From Corylus avellana (Eukaryota; Streptophyta; Magnoliopsida; Fagales; Betulaceae), in assembly GCF_901000735.1 (NCBI RefSeq), contig NC_081549.1, positions 7,307,416 to 7,371,415 of the forward strand: a stretch of 64,000 bases of DNA. The letters run 5' to 3'. Position 1 is the stretch's first letter. Each line of letters begins with the position of its first letter. Of the stretch, positions 1 to 11,446 are shown one piece after another. The notes beneath the pieces were generated by a model. The model searched no databases and was not told the DNA's origin. It was given only the letters and a program-made list of their open reading frames with translations. A program made the position numbers and the translations under genes.

Positions 1-807
1 ATGAGGCTGCAGCCCTATGTCACTCACACCAATGTTAAACCCAAAACTCCCATAGGGCAAGCCTCCCATCTCACTTCCTTTGTAATTCCCATGAGGCAGC
101 CCCATCTCAATCCCATCTCTGCCTCCTCCATGGTTCCCAAAAGGATCACCAACATATGCATGTGGTGGTAGCCCCATATTACTCCAGATGCTGCTGCTGG
201 TACCCGCAACGTTTTCATTTTGGCTCACCATGTCTATGAACCACTGATCCCACATGTAACCCTCTGTGGGAGTCTTTCCCTCTGCAGCAGGCGCTGCACT
301 CTCGAGGGGAGGAAAAGAACTTGGGGCAAGAGCATTTTGCGGAAAGTATTCCACCCTTTTCCCACCATCTTTCATCTTCTGCTCCAAAAACCAAGCCAAA
401 CCAGTCATTTCACTCATTTCAAGTTCATCCAATTTCCTACCCTGGTGGATTTGTTGCATGAGATGTCCCATTTCCATCTCTTTGTTTTTCCTCTGTTGCT
501 TCCTTAGTTGTTCTCGGAATTTGGTTGCCCTCTCCTTGAGATAACTATCTTGGTTCATCATTTTCCTGTACTGCTCCATTTCTGGCACGCTTTGGAACCT
601 CGCCAGCAGTTGTTGTACCTCCTGGTGGGACGGCCACACCTCCGCCTCCTTATCGCCCGGACCATAGATGATGGCAAAAGCACTTACACCGCATAAGATG
701 GTCAGTTCACTGACTTTTTTTAACAATCCTATCCTCCTCTTTTTGAGACTAGCTTTCCTTGCACTATCATTCACAATCCATGAAAGTTTTACCTTCTTCC
801 TTGTCAT
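1..807 (-). CDS. Type I (M-gamma) MADS-box protein, AGL80-like, copy 1, 3' end cut by window edge
   Basis: Reading leftward from the ATG at 807, 269 codons stay open to position 1, so the C-terminus lies outside the window. The protein opens with a MADS domain of about 60 residues (MTRKKVKLSWIVNDSARKAS, then KKRRIGLLKKVSELTILCGV and AFAIIYGP), the signature of the AGL80/PHERES group. A charged, helix-rich region (about 85-140) follows, then a Gly/Met/Pro-rich tail with repeated GLPHG/GLPYG motifs. There is no intron, as is usual for type I genes. Aligned with the copy at 11447-12496 there is no net insertion or deletion over 269 codons, only substitutions (for example GPGDKEAEVWPS against GPDDEEPAVWSS). 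In Arabidopsis this family acts in central cell and endosperm as heterodimers. Function here is inferred from family only; intactness beyond the edge is unknown. Confidence 0.85.
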   Translation of the reverse strand, partial: MTRKKVKLSWIVNDSARKASLKKRRIGLLKKVSELTILCGVSAFAIIYGPGDKEAEVWPSHQEVQQLLARFQSVPEMEQYRKMMNQDSYLKERATKFREQLRKQQRKNKEMEMGHLMQQIHQGRKLDELEMSEMTGLAWFLEQKMKDGGKRVEYFPQNALAPSSFPPLESAAPAAEGKTPTEGYMWDQWFIDMVSQNENVAGTSSSIWSNMGLPPHAYVGDPFGNHGGGRDGIEMGLPHGNYKGSEMGGLPYGSFGFNIGVSDIGLQPH

Positions 808-873
808 GGTTAGTGCTTTGGTGGCTCCAACTCCCTGCACTTTGATTCTACTTGCTCCACCAACCAAGTATGG

Positions 874-881
874 TATATATA
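874..881 (-). promoter_or_regulatory. Probable TATA box of MADS copy 1
   Basis: TATATATA on the minus strand, 67 bases upstream of the ATG at 807. The same element at the same distance precedes MADS copy 2 (11373-11380), so it is conserved between the duplicates. Confidence 0.55.
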
Positions 882-2375
882 GGGATCATGGATAAGACTG
901 TACCCTTTATATTTTAGGGTCAAAATTGGAAAATAAGAACATGGAGAGAGTTCAAGGACGTTTTGAACATTAAAACTATTATTCCTATTGGTTAAAAATC
1001 TATCACTGAAGATTATGAGATTATGGTGTCTGAGTAGGAGAAATTAGTTTTATTGCTGGCTGAGATAGGAAAATTCATTATAATTTAATGCTAGGTTTGG
1101 AAAGTATATCTGGACCCTTCTAGGCATTTGGTTATTTTAATGATTTAAATTTCATACATAACCTTCATTGATATAGGTTAGATATATCTATATCAATATC
1201 AATATCAGCAAGTGAAATGGATAGAAAACTAATCTAGTGATCATCAACACTGCCAACAGAGGAAAGAGCATCTAATGGGCTGAAATGTTTGGAGATCAAA
1301 TTTGAAAATTAATCTTAACTGTCCACTGTCCATTCCCATTTACGGGTAACGATAAAAAAGTATATCGTCGATCGGTTTCAATAAATTAGAGCGTGGTTTT
1401 CAGTTGCGTTTCAGCCACACTCTATGTTTTCTTGACAGATAAGACCATATTTATAATCTAAATCCAATATTGTTCTTTCTTAAACCTAAATAAATCCACT
1501 TGGATTTTTCTAATAAGAGCTTTGACTATTTTCAACACAAAATATCAAAGGCAATCTACTGTTTTACCATTGGTTAATGCACATTAATTAACTCATGCAT
1601 TTGAAATTTGAAATCTATCTATATATGCACAATAGCAAGTTTATTTAGACACTTGTGTATCTTAAGGTTGCTTGTGCATTAATGGTGCATACTTTTTGGT
1701 GGGAATGAACATCAAGAGTGTAATATGAGTTTGCCAAAAACTGTGTGTATTTTATATAGCATAAATTACATTTCTATTACATTCTTATAAATATAAATGG
1801 TGTTTATATCTGTGAAACACCAGAATCAACTGATTTACAAACCTCTGTTATTCTTCATAGCAGTGACAAATTCAGAATAAAAATTGGAAATAAAGTTGAG
1901 CTTGAGAGGTTTTCTGTTGTTTAAGATCTTCATAAAGCCTTGAAGTAAAGAATGTAAATACAATGCAATATAGTTGAACAACTCCTATGTCAATTAGAAT
2001 GAATCATCCTTTCAGGAATTTAGTTGTTCAAAAAACTAAAATTTTAAACCCATTGTTTGATTACTGGATGTGTGTAAATTCATTCCATAAGTGATTGATT
2101 AGTTCTTGGATGTTCTCCCCTCTTTACCATCTTCTTTTCTAGCTTTTGTTCATATGCCATATTTTGCATTTATTGTGAGCTGAAGTGATCAAACATATCT
2201 GTATATACTCAGCAATAGTATGCATAGAAGTTCTGTGATGGCTTTAATTTTTCAGCCATTGATTTAAAAATCTCATTCCAACTCCAGTCATTTGATTTGG
2301 TCAAAGAAAAAAATTGGTTTAAATTTTTTTTACTCTTCTTGACAAGTGCATCTCATGCGAATTTAAGGATATTGA

Positions 2376-2500
2376 TTGCCTATTAAGTAGGTATCATAGG
2401 CACTTTCTCTTTCAAAACAACCCGACTCTCTCCTGTAGAGCTTTCCCCGCCAACGTGCAACCACCCAACCAAGACGTTGAGCATCCTGCCACTCCTATTT
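2376..2500 (+). repeat. Block directly repeated at 13262-13400
   Basis: The block runs from CCTATTAAGTAGGT through the pyrimidine-rich ACTCTCTCCTGTAGAGC to CAAGACGTTGAGCATCCTGCC. It recurs in the same orientation at about 13262-13400 with substitutions. It sits next to the inner end of the left inverted arm, whereas the other copy lies beyond the 3' end of MADS copy 2. No coding potential seen. Confidence 0.75.
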
Positions 2501-2918
2501 TAGATTTGAGTAATGCTACATACTGCACGCCATCCCATTGGATTGCAATTTGTTTTTTTTTTTTTTTACAAAATCCATTGTTTTGTTTTTGTTTCCTTTT
2601 GATTTTCTATTCCAAATAACTAAAGATTTGTTAAAGTTTTAACTAAAGTCTTTCTATATTTTTCTCTAAGAAAATTTGTAGAATAGGAAGTTTTCTTGAT
2701 TCATATGATTTTAATCTTTAGGTTTGTAGATACCTTGATTCTTATGTTTTTCTATTCAAAAAGAATTTGTTTAATCTTTAGACTTGTTTGATATAATTAT
2801 GTTCAATAAAGTTATTAAAAATTTATTTTGCAAAAGTTCATTCATTTTCTTAAGAAGAATATTTTGTGATAATTTTATGGGAGATTTCATTGCAAAATTA
2901 TGTATATTATTATTATGT

Positions 2919-3026
2919 TTTTTTTTTTTTTTATTAACATGTCCATACAAGAGGGGGAGGGATTCGAACTAGTGACCTCTACTTGATAAGGCGTGGTCCC
3001 CAGTTAATTGAGCTATTCCTTAAGGA
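2919..3026 (-). mobile_element. tRNA-derived SINE, copy 1
   Basis: On the minus strand it shows a tRNA-like head: box A-like TAGCTCAATTAACTGG and box B-like GGTCACTAGTTCGAATCCC about 30 bases apart. It ends in an A-run (T-run at 2919-2932 on the plus strand). The same layout occurs at 15421-15580, 22274-22413 and 28059-28168. No clean target duplication could be found. Confidence 0.7.
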
Positions 3027-4635
3027 CGAGTTGTTTGAAATTTAGATGAAAAGAAAAAGTGTATATTTTATTTTTGGTGATTTGTAAAAAAAAAAAAAAA
3101 TGGCGTTTATGGAAATTTTGCAAAGAACTCCATAAGAACGGAGCTCTGATCATTTTTTAGAAATATTTTTAAAGGTTTTTTTTTTTCAAATTTTGATCTA
3201 TTTAGTTAGTCTTTTTGTCCCTAAAAATTGTTTTTGGACTTTGAGTATAGCACCCGTGTGAAAACATACGAAAATAAAATAAAAAATACGAGATAAATAA
3301 GTAAAATAATGAATAGTAGTGCATGAGAGAAAACAAATGATTGAGATTAAAATCTATGGAATATCATTCCAACTGCGGATTAACCGATCACTTATTAACT
3401 CACTAACTAAAGAAGTCAAAATTATTCCATGTCGTTATAAAGTCGATTAATTAATTAATTTAATTGACTTCTATGATTTGGTAGGTGAAAATGCCTCTAT
3501 TGACACCAATCAAACCGTTACCCACTCCTAATGAAAAGGAAAAGGATTTGTATTGACTTCAATACCACGGTGCCTTTTATTAACGATCCGGCTATAGCTG
3601 AAGTTGTGGCTGCTTGGAAGGTAGTTGTTTTTTTAGCATTTGTGACGGTACTAGTTATCTACTATAACGTTTGCCGAGATTTTAATTCCTCATTTATGAG
3701 ATCTTAATTTGATACCAAGATTAGGTTATTAGAGGTGTGATACAGTCACAACTTAAACCAAACTTCTAGACCAAATTTTTCTCTCTCTAGTTTAAGGCTC
3801 TCTCTCATCCACATGCAGTTTTTTCTTTAAACTTACCAAAAAAGTTAGGCAAAAGTTGAGTTTAAGTTGGGCCTTTATTATTTTCCAGGTTAATATGTAT
3901 GTATCATAGGCCAAATAAAAGCTTCTAATGTATTTAAGGGATTATATGAGTATTTATAGAAATAAATATTGGTTGGTAGATGTTAATTTTATAAGCCCTG
4001 ATTTTATTACTAGGTTCTAATAATATTGGTGAGTAATTAAAGAGATAAAAAAAGGATTTTTAATTGGATGGGTTGGATATTCAGGGAACTGATTTAGATT
4101 AAAATAATAATATATGAGATTAAAATGGTAATAAAAAGTATTAGTGTGGTAATTAATTATTTGTAAGGTTGAGTTGTATTTAGATGGAAATAAAAAGGGG
4201 TTGAGAAACAGTTAAGAAAGAAATGAATAGAGTTTGCTGGGGGGTTTAATTGTGAGGTTTAATTGTGATTTAGAAAAGCTATAGGTTAAAAATAGAATTG
4301 TAAGAAATGTAATAAAAGGCTGATGTGCGTTTTAGTTGATCAGTGTCTGCGTTTTATAAAGCCGGAGAGAGAGAGAGAGAGAGAGAGAGATGAGGAGATG
4401 TTGAGAGAAAGACGAACGGAGGGACCAAGAGGGAGTTGGGTCTGGGCAGCTGATGGCCGTGACGCCATCGCGTCACTACTCCGGCCACCGTACGTGACTC
4501 CGACCCCAACGTCATGCCTTCCATGCTTCTCTCTAACATGGGGGAATGGCAGTCATCAGTCATGCTTCCCGAAGTCTCGTCTGAGTGATTCAGGCTACCA
4601 ACAACATTAGGGGATTTTCGCTGGTACCAACAATC
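3027..4635. other. Intergenic sequence and PPR 5' leader with a (GA)n tract
   Basis: AT-rich DNA with no supported gene up to about 4340. A TATA-like TTTTATAAAG lies at 4352-4361, followed by a (GA)n microsatellite at 4365-4390 and a GC-richer stretch to the ATG at 4636. I read 4360-4635 as the likely 5' UTR of the PPR gene. An in-frame upstream extension exists without an ATG and was not used. Confidence 0.4.
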
Positions 4636-6807
4636 ATGGGAGCAACACAGCTTACTACCTTTGTACATAATCAGTTTTCCCGCTCAAACTTTCTATTTTT
4701 TAACTTTCATTACTCATGCTTCTCCACCGTGATTCTATCAAAACCCAATCTCCGCTCCGATGCGAGGAGAAAAGCCAGCAAATTTCTCGTTTACTGCAAC
4801 ACCCAGATCACGAAATACGGAAAAAATGGTGATATCAAAGCGGCTGAGTCCGTCTTCGACCGCATGCCCCACAAGAATACCATCTCTTGGACTGCCATGC
4901 TCACAGCATATGCAGAAAATGGCAAAACCGTTAAAGCTCGGAATATGTTCGACCAAATGCCCGAACGAAGCACAGCTTCATATAATGCCATGATCACTGC
5001 GTATATTCGGAACAATTGTAGGGTAGAAGAAGCTTTTGAGCTGTTTTCTGAGATGCCCGAGCGTAATGCTATCTCTTATGCGGCCATGATCACAGGTATT
5101 GCACGGGCAGGGATGCTTGACAAGGCCGAGAAGCTCTATTCTGATATGCCTGTGAAGTGGCGGGACCCCGTTTGTTCGAATGCCTTGATAAATGGGCTTT
5201 TGAAGGTGGGAAGGTTGGAAGAGGCGGGTTGGGTTTTTGAGGGTATGGTGGAAAGAGACGTGGTTTCTTGGAGCTCTATGGTTGATGGGTACTGCAAAGA
5301 GCAACGGATAGTTGATGCCAGAAATTTGTTTGATATCATGCCCGAGAGAAATGTAGTTACTTGGACGGCAATGATTGATGGGTATATGAAGATAGAGAGT
5401 TTCAAAGAAGGGTTTGAATTGTTTTTAGGCATGCGAAGGGAAGGAATAGTGAAGGTAAATTCTACTACCTTGACTGTGCTCTTTGAGGCTTGTGGCACTT
5501 TCGGTAGGTGTGGAGAAGGGATTCAAGTGCATGGATTGGTTTCACACATGGGATTTGACTTTGATGTCTTCCTAGGAAATTCTATCATGACCATGTACTG
5601 TAGATTTGGTTGTATGGATGTAGCTACCAAGATATTTCATCAGATGAGTAGGAAAGATGTAGTTTCTTGGAATTCATTGATTGCAGGTTACGTCCAATGT
5701 GGCTCAATTGAAGAAGCCTTTAGGCTATTCGAGAGGATGCCTGGAAAAGATGTAGTTTCATGGACAACCATGATTACAGGATTCTCTAGCAGAGGGATAA
5801 CCGAAAAATGCGTCCAGTTGTTTAAATTGATGCCTGAGAAAGATGATATTTCTTGGACTGCTGTCATTTCAGGGTTTGTGAATAATGGAGAGTATGAGGA
5901 GGCCTTCCGTTGGTTTATTGAGATGCTTCAGAAAGCAGTCAGACCAAACCCTCTTACTTTGAGCAGTGTGCTTAGTGCTTCAGCCAGTTTAGCAACACTT
6001 AACCAAGGGCTGCAAATCCATGCTCATGTATTAAAGATGGTTATGGAATTTGATTTGTCCGTTCAAAACTCTTTGGTCTCGATGTACTCAAAATGTGGAA
6101 ATATGGATGATGCTTACCGAATCTTCACAAATATCATTGCACCCAATATTGTTTCTTTTAACTCGATGATTACTGGATATGCACAAAATGGGTTTGGGGA
6201 AGAAGCACTCCGATTATTTCGGAAAATGCAGAATGAAGGCCGGGAAACAAATCAAATCACATTTCTTGGTGTTCTTTCAGCCTGCACCCACGTGGGATTT
6301 GTAGAAGAAGGATGGAACTATTTTATGTCAATGAATTCACAATATAATATTGAACCAGGGCCTGATCACTATGCATGCATGGTTGATCTCTTTGGCCGAG
6401 CTGGATTGCTAGACAAAGCAGTTGATTTGATCCAATCAATGCCTTTTGAGCCACATTCTGGAGTTTGGGGAGCTCTTCTTGGTGCAAGCAGGACCCATAT
6501 GCGTATTGATATTGCAAAGCTCGCGGCTGAACACCTTATCAAATTGGAGCCTGATAATGCAACCCCTTATGTGGTCTTATCGAACTTATATTCTGTAACA
6601 GGGAAAAGGAAGGATGGGAATGAAGTCAGAATGACCAAGAAATCAAAAGGGATCAGGAAGAATCCAGGTTGCAGTTGGATTATAGTGAATGACAAGGTTC
6701 ATTTGTTTCATGCAGGAGATGAATACCATATGGACTTGGAAAGGATTAAGGTTACACTTTGGACCATTGCAGTGGAAATGAAACAGTTGGATTACAATAG
6801 ATATTGA
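4636..6807 (+). CDS. PLS-class pentatricopeptide repeat protein, E subgroup, organelle RNA editing factor
   Basis: Intronless gene of 723 residues. The first in-frame ATG is at 4636; the upstream in-frame extension has no ATG. The N-terminal ~45 residues are Ser/Phe/Arg-rich and look like an organelle targeting peptide. From about 45 to 605 there are tandem PPR motifs of alternating P, L and S length, with typical phrases such as NTISWTAMLTAYAENG, RDVVSWSSMVDGYCKE and NSLVSMYSKCGNMDDA. The E1/E2 motifs follow from about 610 (VWGALLGASR, VVLSNLYSVTG, KNPGCSWI) with the start of an E+ motif (HLFHAGD). There is no DYW deaminase domain, so as an E-type protein it would need a DYW partner for C-to-U editing. 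Architecture and wording resemble Arabidopsis At1g53600 (from memory; orthology not tested). The gene lies inside the spacer of the MADS inverted repeat. Confidence 0.93.
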   Translation: MGATQLTTFVHNQFSRSNFLFFNFHYSCFSTVILSKPNLRSDARRKASKFLVYCNTQITKYGKNGDIKAAESVFDRMPHKNTISWTAMLTAYAENGKTVKARNMFDQMPERSTASYNAMITAYIRNNCRVEEAFELFSEMPERNAISYAAMITGIARAGMLDKAEKLYSDMPVKWRDPVCSNALINGLLKVGRLEEAGWVFEGMVERDVVSWSSMVDGYCKEQRIVDARNLFDIMPERNVVTWTAMIDGYMKIESFKEGFELFLGMRREGIVKVNSTTLTVLFEACGTFGRCGEGIQVHGLVSHMGFDFDVFLGNSIMTMYCRFGCMDVATKIFHQMSRKDVVSWNSLIAGYVQCGSIEEAFRLFERMPGKDVVSWTTMITGFSSRGITEKCVQLFKLMPEKDDISWTAVISGFVNNGEYEEAFRWFIEMLQKAVRPNPLTLSSVLSASASLATLNQGLQIHAHVLKMVMEFDLSVQNSLVSMYSKCGNMDDAYRIFTNIIAPNIVSFNSMITGYAQNGFGEEALRLFRKMQNEGRETNQITFLGVLSACTHVGFVEEGWNYFMSMNSQYNIEPGPDHYACMVDLFGRAGLLDKAVDLIQSMPFEPHSGVWGALLGASRTHMRIDIAKLAAEHLIKLEPDNATPYVVLSNLYSVTGKRKDGNEVRMTKKSKGIRKNPGCSWIIVNDKVHLFHAGDEYHMDLERIKVTLWTIAVEMKQLDYNRY

Positions 6808-7950
6808 TCTGTTTCCTTTCTTTAAAATGACCTATGTCACTGGAGGACTGCGGGTCATCACCATTAGTATTTCTTGTACATATCTTGGTTGTCTTCTGTG
6901 TCTTATGTTTGATTATTTAAGGCTAGTAATGAGGCTTTATTTGGGAGGACAACAGAGATTCTTAGGTTGCTTTTCCTCCTCTTACTTTCGCTGGAGGCTT
7001 GAGGAATTAAGTAAACAATTACAAGAAAAGGCATCACTCTTTCAATGGGTAATGATGATTTAATATGCAGCTTACATCAAATTTGTTTTTTGTTTTTTTA
7101 TTTCTCTTTGGAAACTTGCATGGGGCTGAAAGTTTTGAAGAAGACATCTGAGTTTTTTAGCTGATGGGTACCAGCCAGCAACCGTGCTGTTATAGTGGGT
7201 ACATTTCTTGTCTTTCCTTAGCCGTACTCACATGTGCATCAAATCAGCTTGTGCGCTTTAGAATTGCTATTTAATTTGATTTTCGTGATAAGCATTAAAG
7301 ATTTTTGTTTCTACTTTGGATCGGACTAATTTGCATCTGGGTTGGAAGTATTTTTGAGTTGCGATGGACAGTAATTCGGCTTATCTGCCATTAGTTTCTT
7401 CATTCTTCTTGTGTTGCTTCCCGCCTAAATCTGTCTCTCTACTGCATTGCCAAGTAATGATAATAAAATGGAGGACTGCAGTGGAATTAGCTCTTCGTGC
7501 TATTTTAGAGTGAAAAATATGTAGTGAATTTGTTGAATTGATTTTGTGTTGACTGAAACAAAAAGTTTTGCATTCTGTTGAGCTTAAGTGCTCAAATGCG
7601 GACAACTGCTTTTTTCACTCTTCCTCTTCATTGACTAATTTGAGTAGTTTACTACAATTTAGTTAATCAAATCTTGCCCTTTGTTGTGGCTGAGTTCACC
7701 TGTATAAATGTATTGTGTTTATGTCACTCGTAATGTTCTATATTCTTCTGCCTTTACCAGGACTCTTAAGGGTAGATGGTTGCATTTTCCTGTCGGAAAT
7801 ATGCTTCAAGCTCCACTCCTGCTTTTGTTGCAAATAGTTCATACACTGTAACCAGCTTTACTCTTGTAAGAAGATCCTTTTTTCATTCATTATTGTGAAA
7901 TCATTTTCTCGTTCATAATCATCTCTGAAATATAAATACCATTATAATTT
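6808..7950. other. PPR 3' UTR and downstream intergenic sequence
   Basis: No further gene is supported. The short open frames here have atypical composition and no recognisable motif. The first several hundred bases are probably the 3' UTR of the PPR gene. Confidence 0.4.
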
Positions 7951-7959
7951 TGTGATGCA

Positions 7960-8275
7960 GGTGCTTGAGTTTAAGAAGGGCAGGCTGCAAAACTTGTATT
8001 GGAAAAGGGATGGTTGTGCTAAATGTTTTGGTAGCTCTAGCTTTGTTTTGCTCAACAGTCAGGATTGTGCAATCAAAACTTCTACTGCAAGAACAATGGA
8101 GGCAAGGTGGATTTCAGTCTTGGGATACAATTGGCATTATCTGTTACAGATAAGCACGTTTCAGCGCTCAACTCATGGTATGAAGTGTCAAACCTACATC
8201 ACTACTCGCTTTATGGCCTTTATTCAAATCTCAAGGATTCTCTCACTACCCAGAATAGCAAGTAGCAGCTTCTAA
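7960..8275 (+). pseudogene. Unrecognised protein-like fragment split across two frames
   Basis: One frame reads CKTCIGKGMVVLNVLVALAL... with a hydrophobic, signal-anchor-like stretch, then LLLQEQWRQGGFQSWD before a stop at about 8152. A second frame then reads TDKHVSALNSWYEVSNLHHY and continues to a stop after KDSLTTQNSK at 8263-8265. Both look protein-like rather than random, and a splice-acceptor-like TGCAG precedes the block at 7956-7960. This fits either the frameshifted end of a small membrane protein gene or a 3' exon of a transcript. I do not recognise the family, and no ATG starts the first frame. Confidence 0.25.
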
Positions 8276-8798
8276 CTGCACTTTAGCTGGTAGTTAGATT
8301 TTCCCTGTTTGATTTATAGATCAATGTTGATCCAGTATTCCAGCATGTTGTAATTCATTTTACTGTTTGATCTATAGACCAATGTTGATCCTTACTTCTT
8401 TTACTTTGTGGATTTATCCCCTCCTCTGATAAAGATCTTCAGAGTTATTGTGTGTAAATTGATATTACTTAAAACATTGTTTTATTGTAAAAAGAGAATA
8501 ATTACATTTGAAAGCTTCCTTATTCATGGTTATGAAGTTTAATCTCAATATTCGCTAGATGAATTGTGTTTTCTGCTCGTCTAGGATTTGACAGACTTGG
8601 CAGCCTGAACACTTATCTGAAATTTTATCCCCACCTTTCTAATTTAATTTGTTGAACTGGTGATCATCTAGTTGCAATTACATTTCCAGTTTCACTTTGT
8701 GATCTCAAACTTTATTTGAGAAAAATAATTTTTAATCAGATTCTTCATGATGGCATGAAAGAGAGAGAAGAGAAAAAGAAAGCGCCAATGTTACCTAC

Positions 8799-9560
8799 TT
8801 TCACAATAGCTTCCCATACATTTCACTATACCATTTAAATATTATTTCTTTACAAAATACAAGTTCCTTATCTACCCTCACTTTTTTTACAAAATTCCAA
8901 CACAATCTCCAATTAAAGACAAAAAGATGAAAGAGGAGAGAGGAAAGAGAAATGTTTATATTAAAATAATGTATAGGGAATCACTTTTGGTTTCATACAC
9001 ATTGGAAAACACTATAGCAACCCTTGAGGGTTGGTTAAATATAGGGTATCTGATGTGAGTAGGTTTTTGTGATTTTTTTTTTTAATTTTTCCTAAACATA
9101 AGAAAGAGAATGACATATAGAGCATCTGTTACTAGTCCTCACTAACATAAGCTTTCCTTTGATTTTCCCTAAGTTTAGGGCACAAAACTATTTTTTGCTT
9201 TCCTATGAAAATATATTTCACAATAGTTTCCCTTACTTTTCCCTATACCATTAAAATATTATTTTTTTTACTAAATACAATATTCCTGTCTACCCTCACT
9301 TTTTTCACAAAATCACAACACAATCCCCAATTAAAGACAAAAAGATGAAAGAGAAAAGAGGAAAAAGAAATGTTTATATTAAATTAATGTATAAAAAGTA
9401 ACCACTTTTGATTTCCTACATATTGGAAAATACTGTAGCAACCCTTAAAGGTTGGTCAAATGTAGGGAATATGATGTGAATAGGTTTTTGTGGTTTTTTT
9501 TTTTCTTTTTGAAATTTTCCCTAAACATAAGAAAGTGAATGGCATATAGGGCATCTGTTG
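8799..9560. repeat. Diverged direct repeat, two units of ~340 bp
   Basis: Unit 1 (about 8799-9140) and unit 2 (about 9217-9560) share, in order, CACAATAG(C/T)TTCCC, CTATACCATT(T/A)AA, TCTACCCTCACTTTTTT, CCAATTAAAGACAAAAAGA and CAACCCTT, and both end with an (A/T)AGAGCATCTGTT-like motif. About 80 bp separates them. They are probably two copies of a non-coding mobile element or an old tandem duplication. No coding potential. Confidence 0.7.
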
Positions 9561-9587
9561 TTAATTCTCTTAATAGGCAATCAATCC

Positions 9588-9940
9588 TTAATGAAAAAAA
9601 AAAAAAAAAAAAAAAGGGGCTCATTTGATGTTAGCAGTGACCACTAAAATATTTTACCTTGGGAGGAAATATCTTGCTTAAGGATTTAACTCCCGGAAAG
9701 AATCAAAGTCCAATATTAATCTCACCTATATCTATTTGATGTACATGATTTCACATTATTAATGTTACATGCTTTTGCATAATTTAGTTGTGGTAGCTAC
9801 GATCACTAGTGATGCTTATTATACATGACTTCTTGTTTCTTCATAGTTCTTGGTGGTGAAAAAAATACTATACAGAATCACTGGCAATTAATTCTTAAAA
9901 AAAGTCATGATAATACCTAAATTTAAAGCTAATTGACCTT
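9588..9940. mobile_element. ~350-bp insertion in the right inverted-repeat arm
   Basis: The left arm is continuous where the right arm is interrupted here. The interruption starts with a run of about 23 A and is flanked by CCTTAA at about 9580-9585 and again near 9943-9948, a possible 6-bp target duplication. The content is AT-rich and unrecognised. It is absent from the left arm, so it arrived after the arms were duplicated. Confidence 0.45.
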
Positions 9941-11372
9941 AAATCCACATGAGATGCACTTGTCAAGAAGAGTAAAATAAATGTAAGCCTATTTTTTTCT
10001 TTGACCGGAGCAAATGATTGGAGTTGGAATGAGATTTTTAAATCAATGGCTGCAAAAAATTAAAGCTGTTACAGAACTCCATCATAATCATCATAAACTG
10101 GGGTGGAAGAAACTATGCAAAGATTCATATACAGATATGTTTGATCACTTCAGCTCATAATAAAAGCAGAGAAGAAGGGATTAAACTTGTGAGGATTGAG
10201 ATAAGAATAGAGGGGTGAACATCCAAGAACTAATCAATCACTTAAGGAATGAATTTACACATATCCAGTAATCAAACAATGGGTTTAAAATTTTAGTTTT
10301 TTGAACAACTAAATTTCTGAAAGGATGATTCATTCTAATTGACATAAGAGTTGTTCAAAACTAAATTCATGAAGATCTTAAACAACAGAAAACCATTCAA
10401 GCTCAACTTTATTTCCAAGTTTTTATGCTGAATTTTTCATTGTTATGAAGAATAACAGTGGTTTGTAAATCAGTTGATTCTGGTGTTTCACAGATATAAA
10501 CACCATTTATATTTATAAGAATGTAATAGAAATTCAATTTATGCTATATAAAATACAATATTACACTCTTGATGTTCATCCCCACCAAAAAGTATGCACC
10601 ATTAAATGCACAAGCAACCTTAAGATACACAAGTGTCTAAATAAACTTGCTGTTGTGCATATATAGATAGATTTCAAATTTCAAATGCTGAGTTAATTAA
10701 TGTGCATTAACCAATGGTAAAACAGTAGATTGCCTTCGATAAAACAGTCAAAGCTCTTATTAGAAAAATCCAAGTGAATTTATTTAGGTTTAAGAAAGAA
10801 CAATATTGGGTTAGATTATAAATATGGTCTTATCTCTCAAGAAAACATGGGAGTGTGGCTGCAACGCAACCGAAAACCACGCTCTAATTTATTGAAACCG
10901 ATCGACGATATACATTTTTATTGTTACCCGTAAATGGGAATGGACAGTTAAGATTAATTTTCAAATTTGATCTCCAAACATTTCAGCCCATTAGATGCTC
11001 TTTCCTCTGTTGGCAGTGTTGAAGATCACTAGATTAGTTTTCTATCCATTTCACTTACTGATATAGATATATCTAACCTCTATCAATGAAGGTTATGTGT
11101 GAAATTTAAACCATTAAAACAACCAAATGCCTAGAAGGGTCCAGATATACTTTCCAAACCTAGCATTAAATTATAATGAATTTTCCTATCTCAGCCAGCA
11201 ATAAAACTAATTTCTCCTACTCAGACACCATAATCTCATAATCTTCAGTGATAGATTTTTAACCAATAGGAATAATAGTTTTAATGTTCAAAACGTCCTT
11301 GAACTCTCTCCATTTTCTTATTTTCCAATTTTGACCCTAAAATATAAAGGGTTCAGTCTTATCCATGATTCC

Positions 11373-11380
11373 TATATATA
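11373..11380 (+). promoter_or_regulatory. Probable TATA box of MADS copy 2
   Basis: TATATATA 67 bases upstream of the ATG at 11447, at the same place as in copy 1. Confidence 0.55.
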
Positions 11381-11446
11381 CTATACTTGGTTGGTGGAGC
11401 AAGTAGAATCAAAGAGCAAGGATTTGGAGCCACCAAAGCACTAGCC

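Larger units (their letters stand above)
1..2395. repeat. Left arm of large inverted repeat carrying MADS copy 1 and its upstream region
   Basis: The reverse complement of this arm matches about 9566-12253. The match covers the MADS coding region, the TATA box and about 1.5 kb upstream with scattered substitutions and short indels. Examples are the block at 2300-2375, seen reversed at 9945-10060, and the AGATATATC-rich block near 1180-1200, seen near 11060. The innermost end (GATTGCCTATTAAG near 2373-2386) reappears reversed near 9566-9582, outside an insertion in the right arm. The arm probably continues beyond the left window edge. Confidence 0.9.

Noticed and set aside
668..895. Open frames opposite both MADS genes (also 11359-11586, 11710-12034)
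   Set aside because: They occur as mirror pairs because the genes are duplicated, and they are antisense to strong coding sequence.
2919..3026. Functional tRNA gene
   Set aside because: Box A and B are present but the sequence cannot fold into a full cloverleaf with an acceptor stem, and it has an A-tail and dispersed relatives, so it is a SINE.
4585..4635. 17-residue N-terminal extension of the PPR protein
   Set aside because: No ATG in the extension; the first in-frame ATG is at 4636.
11387..11446. Upstream in-frame extension of MADS copy 2 (20 extra residues)
   Set aside because: It starts with TTG, overlaps the TATA-to-leader region, and the family N-terminus begins at the ATG at 11447.
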